Position numbers and translations under genes: made by a program
In this document: positions 1 to 6,827 of the stretch, piece by piece
Layout of the letters: each line of letters opens with the position of its first letter
How positions within the stretch are numbered: the stretch's first letter is position 1
Origin: CAYXNZ01 sp964553705
Lineage (GTDB): Bacteria > Patescibacteriota > Patescibacteriia > Patescibacteriales > GWC2-42-12
NCBI GenBank assembly: GCA_964553705.1
Contig: CAZKKV010000029.1
Coordinates: forward strand, 1-8,913
DNA: 8,913 bases
Direction of reading: 5' to 3'
Notes under the pieces: generated by a model
Told to the model about the DNA's origin: nothing
The model's input: the letters and a program-made list of their open reading frames with translations, nothing else
Databases searched by the model: none

Positions 1-192
1 TGGATTTGCGTTATCGCGGCTGAACTTATTGGCGCTCAATCCGGGCTGGGTTATTTTATTCAATTAAATAGATTATTATTGCAAACCGATAAGATGCTAG
101 TGGGCATGATTTTGATCGGAGTAATTGGTTATTTTTTAAATTATATTATTTCAAAAATAGAGACATTGACAGTAAAATGGGAAAGTAAATAA
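1..192 (+). CDS. ABC transporter permease, C-terminal end (SsuC/TauC-like), partial
   Basis: Reading frame 1 is open from the window edge to TAA at 190-192 and gives 63 residues. The visible part starts with W-x-x-V-x-AAE-L-x-GA-x-SGLGY, the hallmark just after the EAA loop in permeases of the nitrate/sulfonate/taurine/thiamine-precursor importer family, and ends with a hydrophobic helix and a short basic tail, as is usual for SsuC and TauC. The EAA loop contacts the ATPase; most of that loop and the earlier membrane helices lie outside the window. The ATPase gene starts 3 bases after the stop, so the two are almost certainly co-transcribed and form one importer. The substrate cannot be read from this fragment. 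The substrate-binding protein is not in the window and may lie upstream. Confidence 0.88.
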   Translation, partial: WICVIAAELIGAQSGLGYFIQLNRLLLQTDKMLVGMILIGVIGYFLNYIISKIETLTVKWESK

Positions 193-195
193 AAT

Positions 196-921
196 ATGTT
201 GAAATTAAAAAACATTTCTTTTAGTTACAAAGATAAAAAAAGAGAATATAAAATCATTGAAGACCTGAGTCTTGAGATTGCTGAAGGGGAGTTTGTGTCT
301 TTGATTGGTCCTTCTGGTTGCGGGAAAACAACACTGGTAAATTTAATCGCTGGTTATTTAGAGGCTAAAGGTGGAGAGATAGTTTTTGCAAATAAAAAAG
401 TTAGTAAGCCGGGTAAAAACAGAGTGGTTATAAATCAGGAAGACGATTTGTTTTATTGGATGACAGTTTATGAAAATTTAAAATTAGTTACTAGCGATGA
501 AGACAAAATAAGTAGTTTATTGGAATTAACCGGACTTTCTGATTACAAAAAATATTATTCCAAACAACTTTCAGGTGGGATGAAAAAAAGATTAGCTTTG
601 GCTCGTGCTTTGGCTGTTGAGTCAAAGTTTATTATTATGGATGAACCTTTTGCTTCTCAAGATTATCGAATAAAGAAAAAACTCTATCAAGATTTACTCG
701 ACATAGCCGCTAAGAAAAAAGTAGCGATATTACTTATAACGCATGACCTTGACGAAGCACTGGGTTTGTCTGATAGAATTGTTGTTATGGGCGGAAATCC
801 AGCTAGTATTAAAGGTGAATTTAGAATTCCATTTTCTGAAATTAAAGATTTAAATATTGAAAAAATGGAAGAATATATAAAACTGAAGAAACAGTTAAAA
901 GAGCTGGGATATAATGTTTAA
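196..921 (+). CDS. ABC transporter ATP-binding protein (SsuB/TauB-like importer ATPase)
   Basis: A 241-residue ABC ATPase that powers the importer whose permease ends 3 bases upstream. All nucleotide-binding motifs are visible: Walker A GPSGCGKT (38-45), Q-loop Q81 followed by E-D-D-L-F-Y-W-M-T-V (close to the QE-x-x-LLPW-x-TV form of the SsuB/TauB/NrtD group), signature LSGGM (125-129), Walker B FIIMDEP with catalytic E150, and H-loop H183 in ITHDLDEA. The D-loop reads SQD (154-156) where the family usually has ALD. Length is close to the usual ~250 residues. The ATG is preceded only by A/T-rich sequence without a Shine-Dalgarno box, but the position right after the permease stop and the standard N-terminus support it. 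No hairpin terminator follows; the next promoter begins about 30 bases downstream. Substrate (sulfonate, nitrate, taurine, pyrimidine or other) is not determinable here. Confidence 0.95.
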   Translation: MLKLKNISFSYKDKKREYKIIEDLSLEIAEGEFVSLIGPSGCGKTTLVNLIAGYLEAKGGEIVFANKKVSKPGKNRVVINQEDDLFYWMTVYENLKLVTSDEDKISSLLELTGLSDYKKYYSKQLSGGMKKRLALARALAVESKFIIMDEPFASQDYRIKKKLYQDLLDIAAKKKVAILLITHDLDEALGLSDRIVVMGGNPASIKGEFRIPFSEIKDLNIEKMEEYIKLKKQLKELGYNV

Positions 922-953
922 ATTTAAATAAACGAAAGGAAGATTCAAATAAA

Positions 954-982
954 TTGTTTTAAACAAAAAATAATGTTAAAAT
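954..982 (+). promoter_or_regulatory. Extended -10 sigma-70-type promoter for the AI-2E / Wzy-TPR unit
   Basis: A -35-like TTGTTT (954-959), a 17-base spacer and TAAAAT (977-982) preceded by TGT (974-976) make a good extended -10 promoter. Transcription would start near 989, leaving about 21 A/T-only bases before the ATG at 1010. The same TGTTAAAAT element occurs in the promoter at 4835-4862, which supports both. The -35 box forms the left arm of a small palindrome, TTGTTT-T-AAACAA (954-966). Confidence 0.7.
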
Positions 983-1009
983 ATAAGATATAACATTTAA
1001 TATAATTAT

Positions 1010-2056
1010 ATGGAAACAAATAATCGACCGATTAATATAAACATTAGCACATCAACGGTTTTAAAAATTATCTTGATTTTTATTTTATTTTATTTTTTAT
1101 ATCTGGTTAGTGATATTTTAGTAGCGTTGTTTATTGCTTTGATTTTTGCCAGTGCGGTGGATCCATGGGTTGATTGGTTAGAAAAAAGAAAAATACCCAG
1201 AGGAGTAAGTGTATTGTTTATTTATCTTATTTTATTTGTGGTTGTTGCCTCGGTCATTTATTTGATTATTCCGCCGATCGTTCAGGAAACAATAGAGTTG
1301 GGCAATAATTTCCCAAAGTATTTAGAAAAAGCAATTTCTACCTTTTCGGTTTTAAAACAATATACAATTCAGCATGGTATTTTGGATAATATTAAAAATG
1401 CTCTAGGTAGTGCTAGCTCAAATTTGCAAACAGCAGCTGGCGGCGTATTTTCAACTGTAACAAATGTTTTCGGTGGGATATTTTCCTTCTTTTTAATTTT
1501 AGTTTTGACTTTTTATATGGTGGTAGAAGAAAATGCTATGAAAAAATTAGTTTGGTCTATTGTGCCAATTCGTCACCAGCCGTATATTATGCAATTAATT
1601 AATCGCATGCAAAGAAAAATCGGCATGTGGTTGCGTGGACAGCTTGTTTTGAGTTTTATAATATTTATACTTACTTACCTTGGTTTATTAATTCTTCAAG
1701 TCAAATATGCTTTAGTTTTAGCTTTGATTGCTGGTTTAACCGAGTTTATACCCTACTTAGGTCCGTTGTTAGCGGCGATTCCTGCGGTTTTTTTGGCTTT
1801 TACCCAGGCGCCGACATTAGCAATTTTTGTTGCTGTACTTTATTACGTTATTCAGTTAACAGAAAATCACATATTAGTACCAAAGATTATGCAAAAAGCA
1901 GTTGGTTTGAATCCAATCGTCAGTATTGCTGTTTTACTTATCGGTTTTCAATTGGCCGGAGTGGTCGGCGCCATTTTGGCTATTCCTGTGGCTACCGCTG
2001 TTAGTGTGTTTGTAAAAGATATTTTTGATAGTAAAGAGAGCGAAAAAAAGGCTTAA
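1010..2056 (+). CDS. AI-2E family (UPF0118/PerM-like) membrane transporter
   Basis: A 348-residue polytopic membrane protein. Hydrophobic segments lie around 17-33, 34-50, 66-88, 155-172, 211-229, 232-262, 268-284 and 303-334, the usual pattern of this family (typical length 340-370). Family motifs are visible: D-P-W-V-D-W-L (51-57) after the first helices, WLRGQ (207-211), the signature E-F-I-P-Y-L-GP (245-252), P-K-I-M-x-x-x-VGLNPIVSI (291-306) and GAILAIPVA (320-328). Members have been linked to autoinducer-2 export (TqsA) or Na+/H+ antiport, but most are uncharacterised, so neither substrate nor direction should be assumed. It is the first gene after the promoter at 954-982. The next gene's ATG follows its stop by 4 bases, indicating one operon. 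No Shine-Dalgarno box precedes the ATG. Confidence 0.93.
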   Translation: METNNRPININISTSTVLKIILIFILFYFLYLVSDILVALFIALIFASAVDPWVDWLEKRKIPRGVSVLFIYLILFVVVASVIYLIIPPIVQETIELGNNFPKYLEKAISTFSVLKQYTIQHGILDNIKNALGSASSNLQTAAGGVFSTVTNVFGGIFSFFLILVLTFYMVVEENAMKKLVWSIVPIRHQPYIMQLINRMQRKIGMWLRGQLVLSFIIFILTYLGLLILQVKYALVLALIAGLTEFIPYLGPLLAAIPAVFLAFTQAPTLAIFVAVLYYVIQLTENHILVPKIMQKAVGLNPIVSIAVLLIGFQLAGVVGAILAIPVATAVSVFVKDIFDSKESEKKA

Positions 2057-2060
2057 AGTT

Positions 2061-4262
2061 ATGAGTAAATTTAAAAATAGCTTAGAAATAGTTGTAAATT
2101 TTTTGACTAAAGGCATTGTTATTATGATGCCTTTATTCTTTTTGCCGTGGACGGTTGAATATTTTGAATACAATAAGCAATTTTTGTTTTGGATTGGGAT
2201 ATTAATTTTATTTGCGATCTGGTTAATAAAAGCAATTGCCTCCGACAGGTTAAGTTATCGAAAAACCGTTCTTGATGCGCCGATTTTATTGTTTTTATTA
2301 TTTGGGTCAATATCAGCTTTTTTGAGTGTAGATAAATTTGCTTCTTGGTTTGGCTATTATGGTAATTCCAGTGACTCTTGGCTGGGCTCAATTTGTTTTG
2401 CCTTATTTTATTTTATTTTATTGCAGATTTTAGTTAGTCGGCAAAAAATAATAAGCTACATAAAGCTACTGATGTATTCATCAGGCTTAGCGATTTTTAT
2501 CGCTTTGTTATCTATGCTGGGGTTTTTGTCTCGCTGGGCGTCTTGGTCATTCAATACCATTAGTGGTAGTTTTAACAATTTGGTTTTATTTGATTCAGTA
2601 ATCGCTGTGGTAATTTTGGGATTCTTATTTTTTGGCAACAATTTTTTAAAAAAATACGAAAGAAATATTTTTCGATTAATTTTACTGGTCATCTTAATTG
2701 AAATGTGCTTATTTCCATTAATCAAAGCTTGGTCTATATTATTAATTGGCATATTGGTTTTAATAATTCTGATTTTTTTTACAGACAAAAAATGGTTTGG
2801 AAAAAGACAGAGTTGGTTGGTTTGCGGGTTAATTTTATTGGCTGGTTTGTTTATTTCTTCTCCTAATTTGAATTTGGATAATCTACTTTTGGGTCGGAAT
2901 CTGCCAAAAGAAATAACATTGTCTTTGGCAGATAGTGTTAAAATTTCTCAAGCAACCTTTTTTGATAATCCGTTCTTTGGTACTGGACCGGGGTCTTTCG
3001 CTCATAACTTTTCTTTATATCGACCGGCAAATTTTAATAATTATGATATTTGGCAGTTTAGATTTGATAAAAGTAGTTCGTATGTTTTAGAAATGATAGA
3101 GACTAAAGGCGGTTTAACTTTTTTAAGTTTTTTTAGTTTGATTAGTATATTTTTATTTTTTTGTATTACTATTTTTTGGAAATCAAGAAACGAAGAAACT
3201 GATTTGTTTTTAATTTTATTTCCTGGTTTTATTTCGGTTTTAGGGATTTTGGTTAGTTGTCCGGTTGGCACGATGGCGCAATTTTTATTTTGGTTTTTCT
3301 TGGCATTGATAATGGCTTATTGGCTAAATTATTATTCTTTTTTATTAATTAATAAAGAAATTAATCTAACTGAAAAAAATAGAGCTGGTCGCTATATAAA
3401 AATGTTTTTACTTCTTTTGATAGTCGTCGTAACGTTGTTGATCGGCTATGTGTCCAAGTTTTGGGTAGCCGATGTATTTTACAAAGCGGGCGGTGAAAAG
3501 AATATAGAAAAAGCCGTGCAGTTAAATCCTTATCGCTATAATTATTATATCGGGCAGGCAGAATATTATTTAAATAAAATTAAAGCCAAAACCGCTCAGA
3601 TAGACGGGCAAGAATTTGATTATGTTGTTTTGCAAGATTATTTAAACAGAGCGATTAATAGCGCACTCCAGGCAACTGCTGTAAATCCGATAGCAGTTGT
3701 TGGTTGGGAAACGGCTGGTATGATTTATCGTGACACTAGCGCTTCAACTATTGGCGGAGGTATTTGGGCGATTGAAGCTTTTTCTAAGGCGTTGGAATTG
3801 GAGCCGACTAATCCGGTTTTGGCAACTGAATTAGGCAAGGCCTATACTAGTAATAATCAGACTGATCAAGCGATAAAATATTTTATCAAAGCACTTGAGT
3901 TAAAAAACGATTATTACGAAGCTGGATTTGCTTTAGCCAAGGCTTATATTAAAAAAGGACAAGAAGTTCAAGCTGAGATGTTATTAACTAAATTGGCTGA
4001 TAGAATGGATAGCGCTGAAGTTTATTACGAATTAGGTAGGTTTTATTATAATCAGGGTGAAATCGAAAAGGCGATTGAGCAATTCAACAGAGTTGTTGAA
4101 TTATTTCCCAACCATTCAAATGCTGTTTTCAGCTTAGGCATCGCCTATGAAGCGATTAGTCAAAACGAGGAAGCTTTGTTATATTATAAAAAAGCGTTGG
4201 AATTAAATCCGGGCAACAATATGATTATAGATAGAATCCAAATACTTGAGTCAGGCGAGTAA
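2061..4262 (+). CDS. O-antigen ligase/polymerase-like (Wzy_C type) membrane protein with C-terminal TPR domain
   Basis: A 733-residue protein. About 13 hydrophobic segments occupy residues 17-465. The long loop between segments 9 and 10 (about 267-351) carries NPFFGTGPGSF-x-HN (303-316), the G-x-GPG-x-F type motif of the O-antigen ligase/Wzy family. That loop is extracytoplasmic in WaaL and is where the glycan is handled. From about 475 the protein is soluble; TPR units are clear between about 568 and 718 (A-F-x-KALELEP, A-I-K-Y-F-IKALEL, KAIEQFNRVVELFP, YKKALELNP). The likely role is joining or polymerising lipid-linked glycans, with TPRs binding a partner or acceptor. A TTG at 2025 in the same frame would add 12 basic residues, but I chose ATG 2061: it sits 4 bases after the AI-2E stop, has AAAAGG about 9 bases upstream and avoids a 32-base overlap. 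Acceptor (lipid, protein or polymer) is unknown. Confidence 0.85.
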   Translation: MSKFKNSLEIVVNFLTKGIVIMMPLFFLPWTVEYFEYNKQFLFWIGILILFAIWLIKAIASDRLSYRKTVLDAPILLFLLFGSISAFLSVDKFASWFGYYGNSSDSWLGSICFALFYFILLQILVSRQKIISYIKLLMYSSGLAIFIALLSMLGFLSRWASWSFNTISGSFNNLVLFDSVIAVVILGFLFFGNNFLKKYERNIFRLILLVILIEMCLFPLIKAWSILLIGILVLIILIFFTDKKWFGKRQSWLVCGLILLAGLFISSPNLNLDNLLLGRNLPKEITLSLADSVKISQATFFDNPFFGTGPGSFAHNFSLYRPANFNNYDIWQFRFDKSSSYVLEMIETKGGLTFLSFFSLISIFLFFCITIFWKSRNEETDLFLILFPGFISVLGILVSCPVGTMAQFLFWFFLALIMAYWLNYYSFLLINKEINLTEKNRAGRYIKMFLLLLIVVVTLLIGYVSKFWVADVFYKAGGEKNIEKAVQLNPYRYNYYIGQAEYYLNKIKAKTAQIDGQEFDYVVLQDYLNRAINSALQATAVNPIAVVGWETAGMIYRDTSASTIGGGIWAIEAFSKALELEPTNPVLATELGKAYTSNNQTDQAIKYFIKALELKNDYYEAGFALAKAYIKKGQEVQAEMLLTKLADRMDSAEVYYELGRFYYNQGEIEKAIEQFNRVVELFPNHSNAVFSLGIAYEAISQNEEALLYYKKALELNPGNNMIIDRIQILESGE

Positions 4263-4286
4263 TTTTTTAATTTAAATAAAAATATT

Positions 4287-4727
4287 ATGTTTAACAAAAA
4301 CAATAAAAAAAATATTATCTGGGGTGTAATTTTAATTGTGGGGTTTTTGAGTTTAATTTTTATAGTTAACTACGTTTTTTATAGCGAAGAAGGTGGTACT
4401 AGTCGTTTGTCAAATTGGGCTGATGTGTCAAAACATCAAGCGGTTTTTTTGTCCAATGGACAGGTTTATTTTGGTCGCGTAGCAGATGTTAATACACAGA
4501 CCTTGATTTTGGAAAAAATTTATTATCTAAAAACATCGCAGAATTTACAAACAGCTGAAGACGAACAGTTAGCTGAAGATAATTTTTCTTTGATTAAGTT
4601 AGGCAGTGAAATACATGGTCCGGCCGACAGGATGTCGATTAATTCGAGTCAGGTGATGTTTGTAGAAGATTTAAAAGACGATTCAAAAGTAGTTGAAGCG
4701 ATTAGGGAATATGAGAGTCGGGAATAA
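4287..4727 (+). CDS. Conserved small membrane-anchored protein of unknown function (CPR type)
   Basis: A 146-residue protein with a basic N-terminus (K-N-N-K-K), one transmembrane helix (about 10-31) and a hydrophilic C-terminal part. The soluble part contains HQAVFLSNGQVYFGRV (50-65), IYYLKT (78-83), LIKLGSEIHGP (102-112) and VMFVEDLKDDSKVV (123-136). I recall this pattern (xQAVFLxNGQVYFG ... YYL ... LxKLGxExHGPxD ... LKDDxKVV) from short hypothetical proteins in Patescibacteria, but I know of no assigned function. The N-terminal helix and lack of a cleavage site suggest anchoring with the domain outside. It starts 24 bases after the Wzy/TPR stop and is the last gene before the terminator at 4784-4830, so it probably belongs to the same transcription unit. 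The ATG has no Shine-Dalgarno box. No catalytic motif was recognised. Confidence 0.85.
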   Translation: MFNKNNKKNIIWGVILIVGFLSLIFIVNYVFYSEEGGTSRLSNWADVSKHQAVFLSNGQVYFGRVADVNTQTLILEKIYYLKTSQNLQTAEDEQLAEDNFSLIKLGSEIHGPADRMSINSSQVMFVEDLKDDSKVVEAIREYESRE

Positions 4728-4732
4728 GGAGA

Positions 4733-4756
4733 GAATTTAAAACAATAATTAAATTC
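4733..4756. repeat. Short AT-rich inverted repeat in the intergenic region
   Basis: GAATTTAA (4733-4740) and TTAAATTC (4749-4756) are perfect inverted arms around an 8-base spacer. The stem has a single G-C pair and would be weak as RNA. As DNA it could be a dyad binding site, but it lies just after a stop codon and upstream of a strong terminator, so it may simply reflect base composition. Confidence 0.3.
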
Positions 4757-4783
4757 AGCTAAACCTAAAAATAAATTAAACAA

Positions 4784-4830
4784 AAAAACAGGTTGTTTGT
4801 CTCTGCAACCTGTTTTTGTTTTTTTGTTGT
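4784..4830 (+). terminator. Rho-independent terminator ending the AI-2E/Wzy-TPR/small-protein unit
   Basis: A perfect 12-bp stem, AAAAACAGGTTG (4784-4795) paired with CAACCTGTTTTT (4806-4817), surrounds a 10-base loop. It runs straight into a T-rich tail (TTTTTGTTTTTTTG, from 4813). The CAGGTTG core provides four G-C pairs. The A-tract on the left also gives a U-tail for opposite-strand transcripts, but no - strand gene needs it. It separates the upstream unit from the promoter at 4835. Confidence 0.92.
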
Positions 4831-4834
4831 AATA

Positions 4835-4862
4835 TTGTATTCTTAGGACTATATGTTAAAAT
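4835..4862 (+). promoter_or_regulatory. Extended -10 sigma-70-type promoter for the FecR-cyclase unit
   Basis: TTGTAT (4835-4840), a 16-base spacer and TAAAAT (4857-4862) preceded by TGT (4854-4856). It lies immediately after the terminator and before the next gene, where a promoter is needed. The predicted start near 4869 leaves about 24 bases of A/T-rich leader, much like the promoter at 954-982, with which it shares TGTTAAAAT. Confidence 0.72.
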
Positions 4863-4892
4863 TAGATTACTTTCAAATTTAAACAAAATAAT

Positions 4893-6797
4893 ATGAAAAA
4901 AATTCTATTTATAATCATATTAATAGTTTTTGTTTCAGCTAGTATTAGCACTGTTTTTGCTATGACTGAAATAAAAATGATTCCACAGCCGATAGTTTCT
5001 GTCGTTAGTGTTGAAGGTGGGGCGCAAATAAAGAAAGTTGATAGTGATAATTGGATTAGTTTGAGTAAAAATGAGATTTTGACTACTGGAGATATGATTA
5101 AAACTTTTGATGATAGTAAGGTATCTGTTAATTTTTATGATAATACGGTTTCTCATGTAGGACCAAATAGTGAAATAATTTTTGATGAATTATTTATTGA
5201 TCAAGAAAATTATGCCAAAACCAAAGTTGGACTGGGCGTAACAGTTGGCCGAGTTTGGTCGCGCATTATTCAATTGATGGATAAAGATGCTGTTTTTGAA
5301 GTTAGTTCAAGCGCGACAGTCGCTACAGTTCGCGGAACAGTTTTTGATTTTGAAGTTACTAATGAAGGAATAGTTAATGTTTATTCAGTTGAAAATATTA
5401 TTGAAGTAGCCACAGTTAAGAACAGAGAAAAGGTTGATGAAACAACAAAACAAAAAATAAAAGAAAAAGAAATAATCAATAAAATTAATTTACCACAAGG
5501 TCTAGCTGCTATTGTTGACCAAAAAAAAGATGCTAAAGAATTAGAGGAAATAATTACTGAAATTGTTCCTGAAAAAATAAAACAAGGCGTTTGGTTTGAG
5601 GAAAATAAAAAAGCTGATGAACAATTTACGGAAGAAATAAAGAAAAAGCAGGAGGAAGTCATTAAAGAGATAGCAGGAATTTTGCCTGACTCAGGATTGT
5701 ATAAGATTAAAAGGATAGTAGAAAAAACTAAGACAGCCATGATTATAGATCCAGAAGAAAAACAAGAGTTGGCTATCGCTTTTGCTAACAGACGATTAGC
5801 TGAGGCTCAACAGTTGAATAAGGTTGGCAAAAAAGCCATGGTCGAAGAAGTGTTTCAGGAATTTCAACAAACAACTGAGCAATTATTTGGCAATCAGAAA
5901 AATTTAATTGAAGCTGGCGTTAGTCAAGAGAAGATCAACAAACTTCAAAATCAAGTTGAAAATCAGATTAATTTACAAAAAAGATTAATGGAAGAAATAA
6001 CGCCAGAAAAATCTGCACATGAATTAAAAATTAAAGTAGAAGCGTGGCAAATTGGCGCAACAGTTGAAGAAAAAGAAAAAGAATTTTTACAACTGAAACA
6101 AATAGAAGAGAGATTAGGTGAACTAAAAATATTAAAAGAATTGGGCGAAGAAGAATTCTATGAAAAATATTTCGATGAATACAAGGAAAAAATAGACAGT
6201 ATTCAACAACTAGAAGATTATGACGGCTTAATAGAAAAAATCAATTTGGAAAAGGAAATTATCGAGGATATGCCGCAAAAAACAGAAGAGATTACAGAGG
6301 AAGATGTTTTTATAAAAACAGAAAAAGAAGCAATAGAAGAAATTGAAGAAAAAATAAATATAGACACAGAGGTGCAAAAAGATGAGCTGATAAGTCAGAC
6401 AGAAATACCGCAGGATTATTTTGTGCCAACTGAGAAGATAGAACAGGATGTTTTGCAATTGCCAGACAGTTCAGTGTCAGAACTTAATACAATAAAAGAT
6501 GTAACCAAGCAGTTGAGTAAACTGGTTATTAGAGCTGATAATGACAAATATAACATGTTAACTGGAGAAACAAAGCAGTTTATTGCTCTTGCTTATTATA
6601 GCGACGGTTCGACCAAAGATGTAACCGATCAAGTTGTTTGGAGTATTAGCGGGGACATTGGTTCAATAAGTAAATTTGGATTATTGCAAGCTGATAGTGA
6701 CGGCGGTAAAAGCGTAGTCAGTGCTAGCTTTAGCGAGCTTGGAATTACTGTTTCAGTCAGTTCTCCTGAAATTACGGCTTTGATGTTGATTTATTAA
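4893..6797 (+). CDS. Exported FecR-domain protein with coiled-coil middle and C-terminal Big_2-like domain
   Basis: A 634-residue protein. Residues 1-23 form a signal peptide (KK, hydrophobic core, V-F-A before M24) with no lipobox cysteine. A FecR domain covers about 35-170: V-x-G-x-A (40-44), L-x-x-GD-x-I-x-T (63-71), FYDNT-x-x-x-x-GPNSEI (81-95), VGRVWSRI (118-125) and ATVATVRGTVFDFEV (141-155). Residues 264-335 (LPDSGLYKIKR, ..DPEEKQELA, ANRRLAEAQ) resemble DUF5667, a domain of exported proteins in which 'DPE-KAEL ... RRLAEA' recurs. Residues 340-540 are highly charged, Glu/Lys-rich and predicted helical or coiled coil. Residues 543-624 resemble a bacterial Ig-like Big_2 domain (Y-x-M-x-x-GE-T-x-QF, YSDGSTKDVTDQVVWS, G-x-L-x-A). 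No anchor helix follows, so it is probably secreted or held by partners. The cyclase gene follows by 30 bases. It is not a FecI/FecA iron-signalling FecR, since there is no cytoplasmic anti-sigma region and no sigma factor beside it. Confidence 0.85.
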   Translation: MKKILFIIILIVFVSASISTVFAMTEIKMIPQPIVSVVSVEGGAQIKKVDSDNWISLSKNEILTTGDMIKTFDDSKVSVNFYDNTVSHVGPNSEIIFDELFIDQENYAKTKVGLGVTVGRVWSRIIQLMDKDAVFEVSSSATVATVRGTVFDFEVTNEGIVNVYSVENIIEVATVKNREKVDETTKQKIKEKEIINKINLPQGLAAIVDQKKDAKELEEIITEIVPEKIKQGVWFEENKKADEQFTEEIKKKQEEVIKEIAGILPDSGLYKIKRIVEKTKTAMIIDPEEKQELAIAFANRRLAEAQQLNKVGKKAMVEEVFQEFQQTTEQLFGNQKNLIEAGVSQEKINKLQNQVENQINLQKRLMEEITPEKSAHELKIKVEAWQIGATVEEKEKEFLQLKQIEERLGELKILKELGEEEFYEKYFDEYKEKIDSIQQLEDYDGLIEKINLEKEIIEDMPQKTEEITEEDVFIKTEKEAIEEIEEKINIDTEVQKDELISQTEIPQDYFVPTEKIEQDVLQLPDSSVSELNTIKDVTKQLSKLVIRADNDKYNMLTGETKQFIALAYYSDGSTKDVTDQVVWSISGDIGSISKFGLLQADSDGGKSVVSASFSELGITVSVSSPEITALMLIY

Positions 6798-6813
6798 GCG
6801 TTGGTATTAAAAT
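6786..6813 (+). promoter_or_regulatory. Weak candidate internal promoter before the cyclase gene
   Basis: TTGATT (6786-6791), a 16-base spacer and TAAAAT (6808-6813) overlap the last codons of the FecR gene. There is no TG extension, and the implied leader before ATG 6828 is only about 8 bases, so transcription would be nearly leaderless. It could add cyclase-only transcription, but chance is likely in DNA this AT-rich. Confidence 0.3.
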
Positions 6814-6827
6814 TTTTGATATAAATA

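Noticed and set aside
937..956. AAAGGAAG followed by a TTG at 954 as a possible small gene
   Set aside because: The frame reads TTG TTT TAA and stops after two codons; the TTG belongs to the -35 box.
2025..2060. In-frame TTG start giving a 745-residue version of the Wzy/TPR protein
   Set aside because: It would overlap the AI-2E gene by 32 bases and add only a basic stretch. ATG 2061 sits 4 bases after the previous stop with a weak AAAAGG upstream, a more usual operon junction.
2936..2944. TGTTAAAAT inside the Wzy/TPR gene, as a possible internal promoter
   Set aside because: The best upstream hexamer (TTGTCT at 2919-2924) is only 14 bases away, too short, and it lies mid-gene with no start nearby.
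4727..4731. Good Shine-Dalgarno-like AGGAG just after the small-protein stop
   Set aside because: No ATG, GTG or TTG follows at a usable distance; the first in any frame is a TTG inside the terminator stem near 4793. No gene starts here.
5381..5740. 119-codon open frame on the - strand opposite the FecR gene
   Set aside because: It is antisense to a long coding region with clear domains. Its Ser/Ile/Phe-rich translation matches no family and mirrors the Glu/Lys-rich codons of the other strand.
6546..6560. Palindrome around TAACATGTTA in the Big_2 region
   Set aside because: It encodes part of the well-formed Big_2-like domain and sits mid-gene; no regulatory role is supported.
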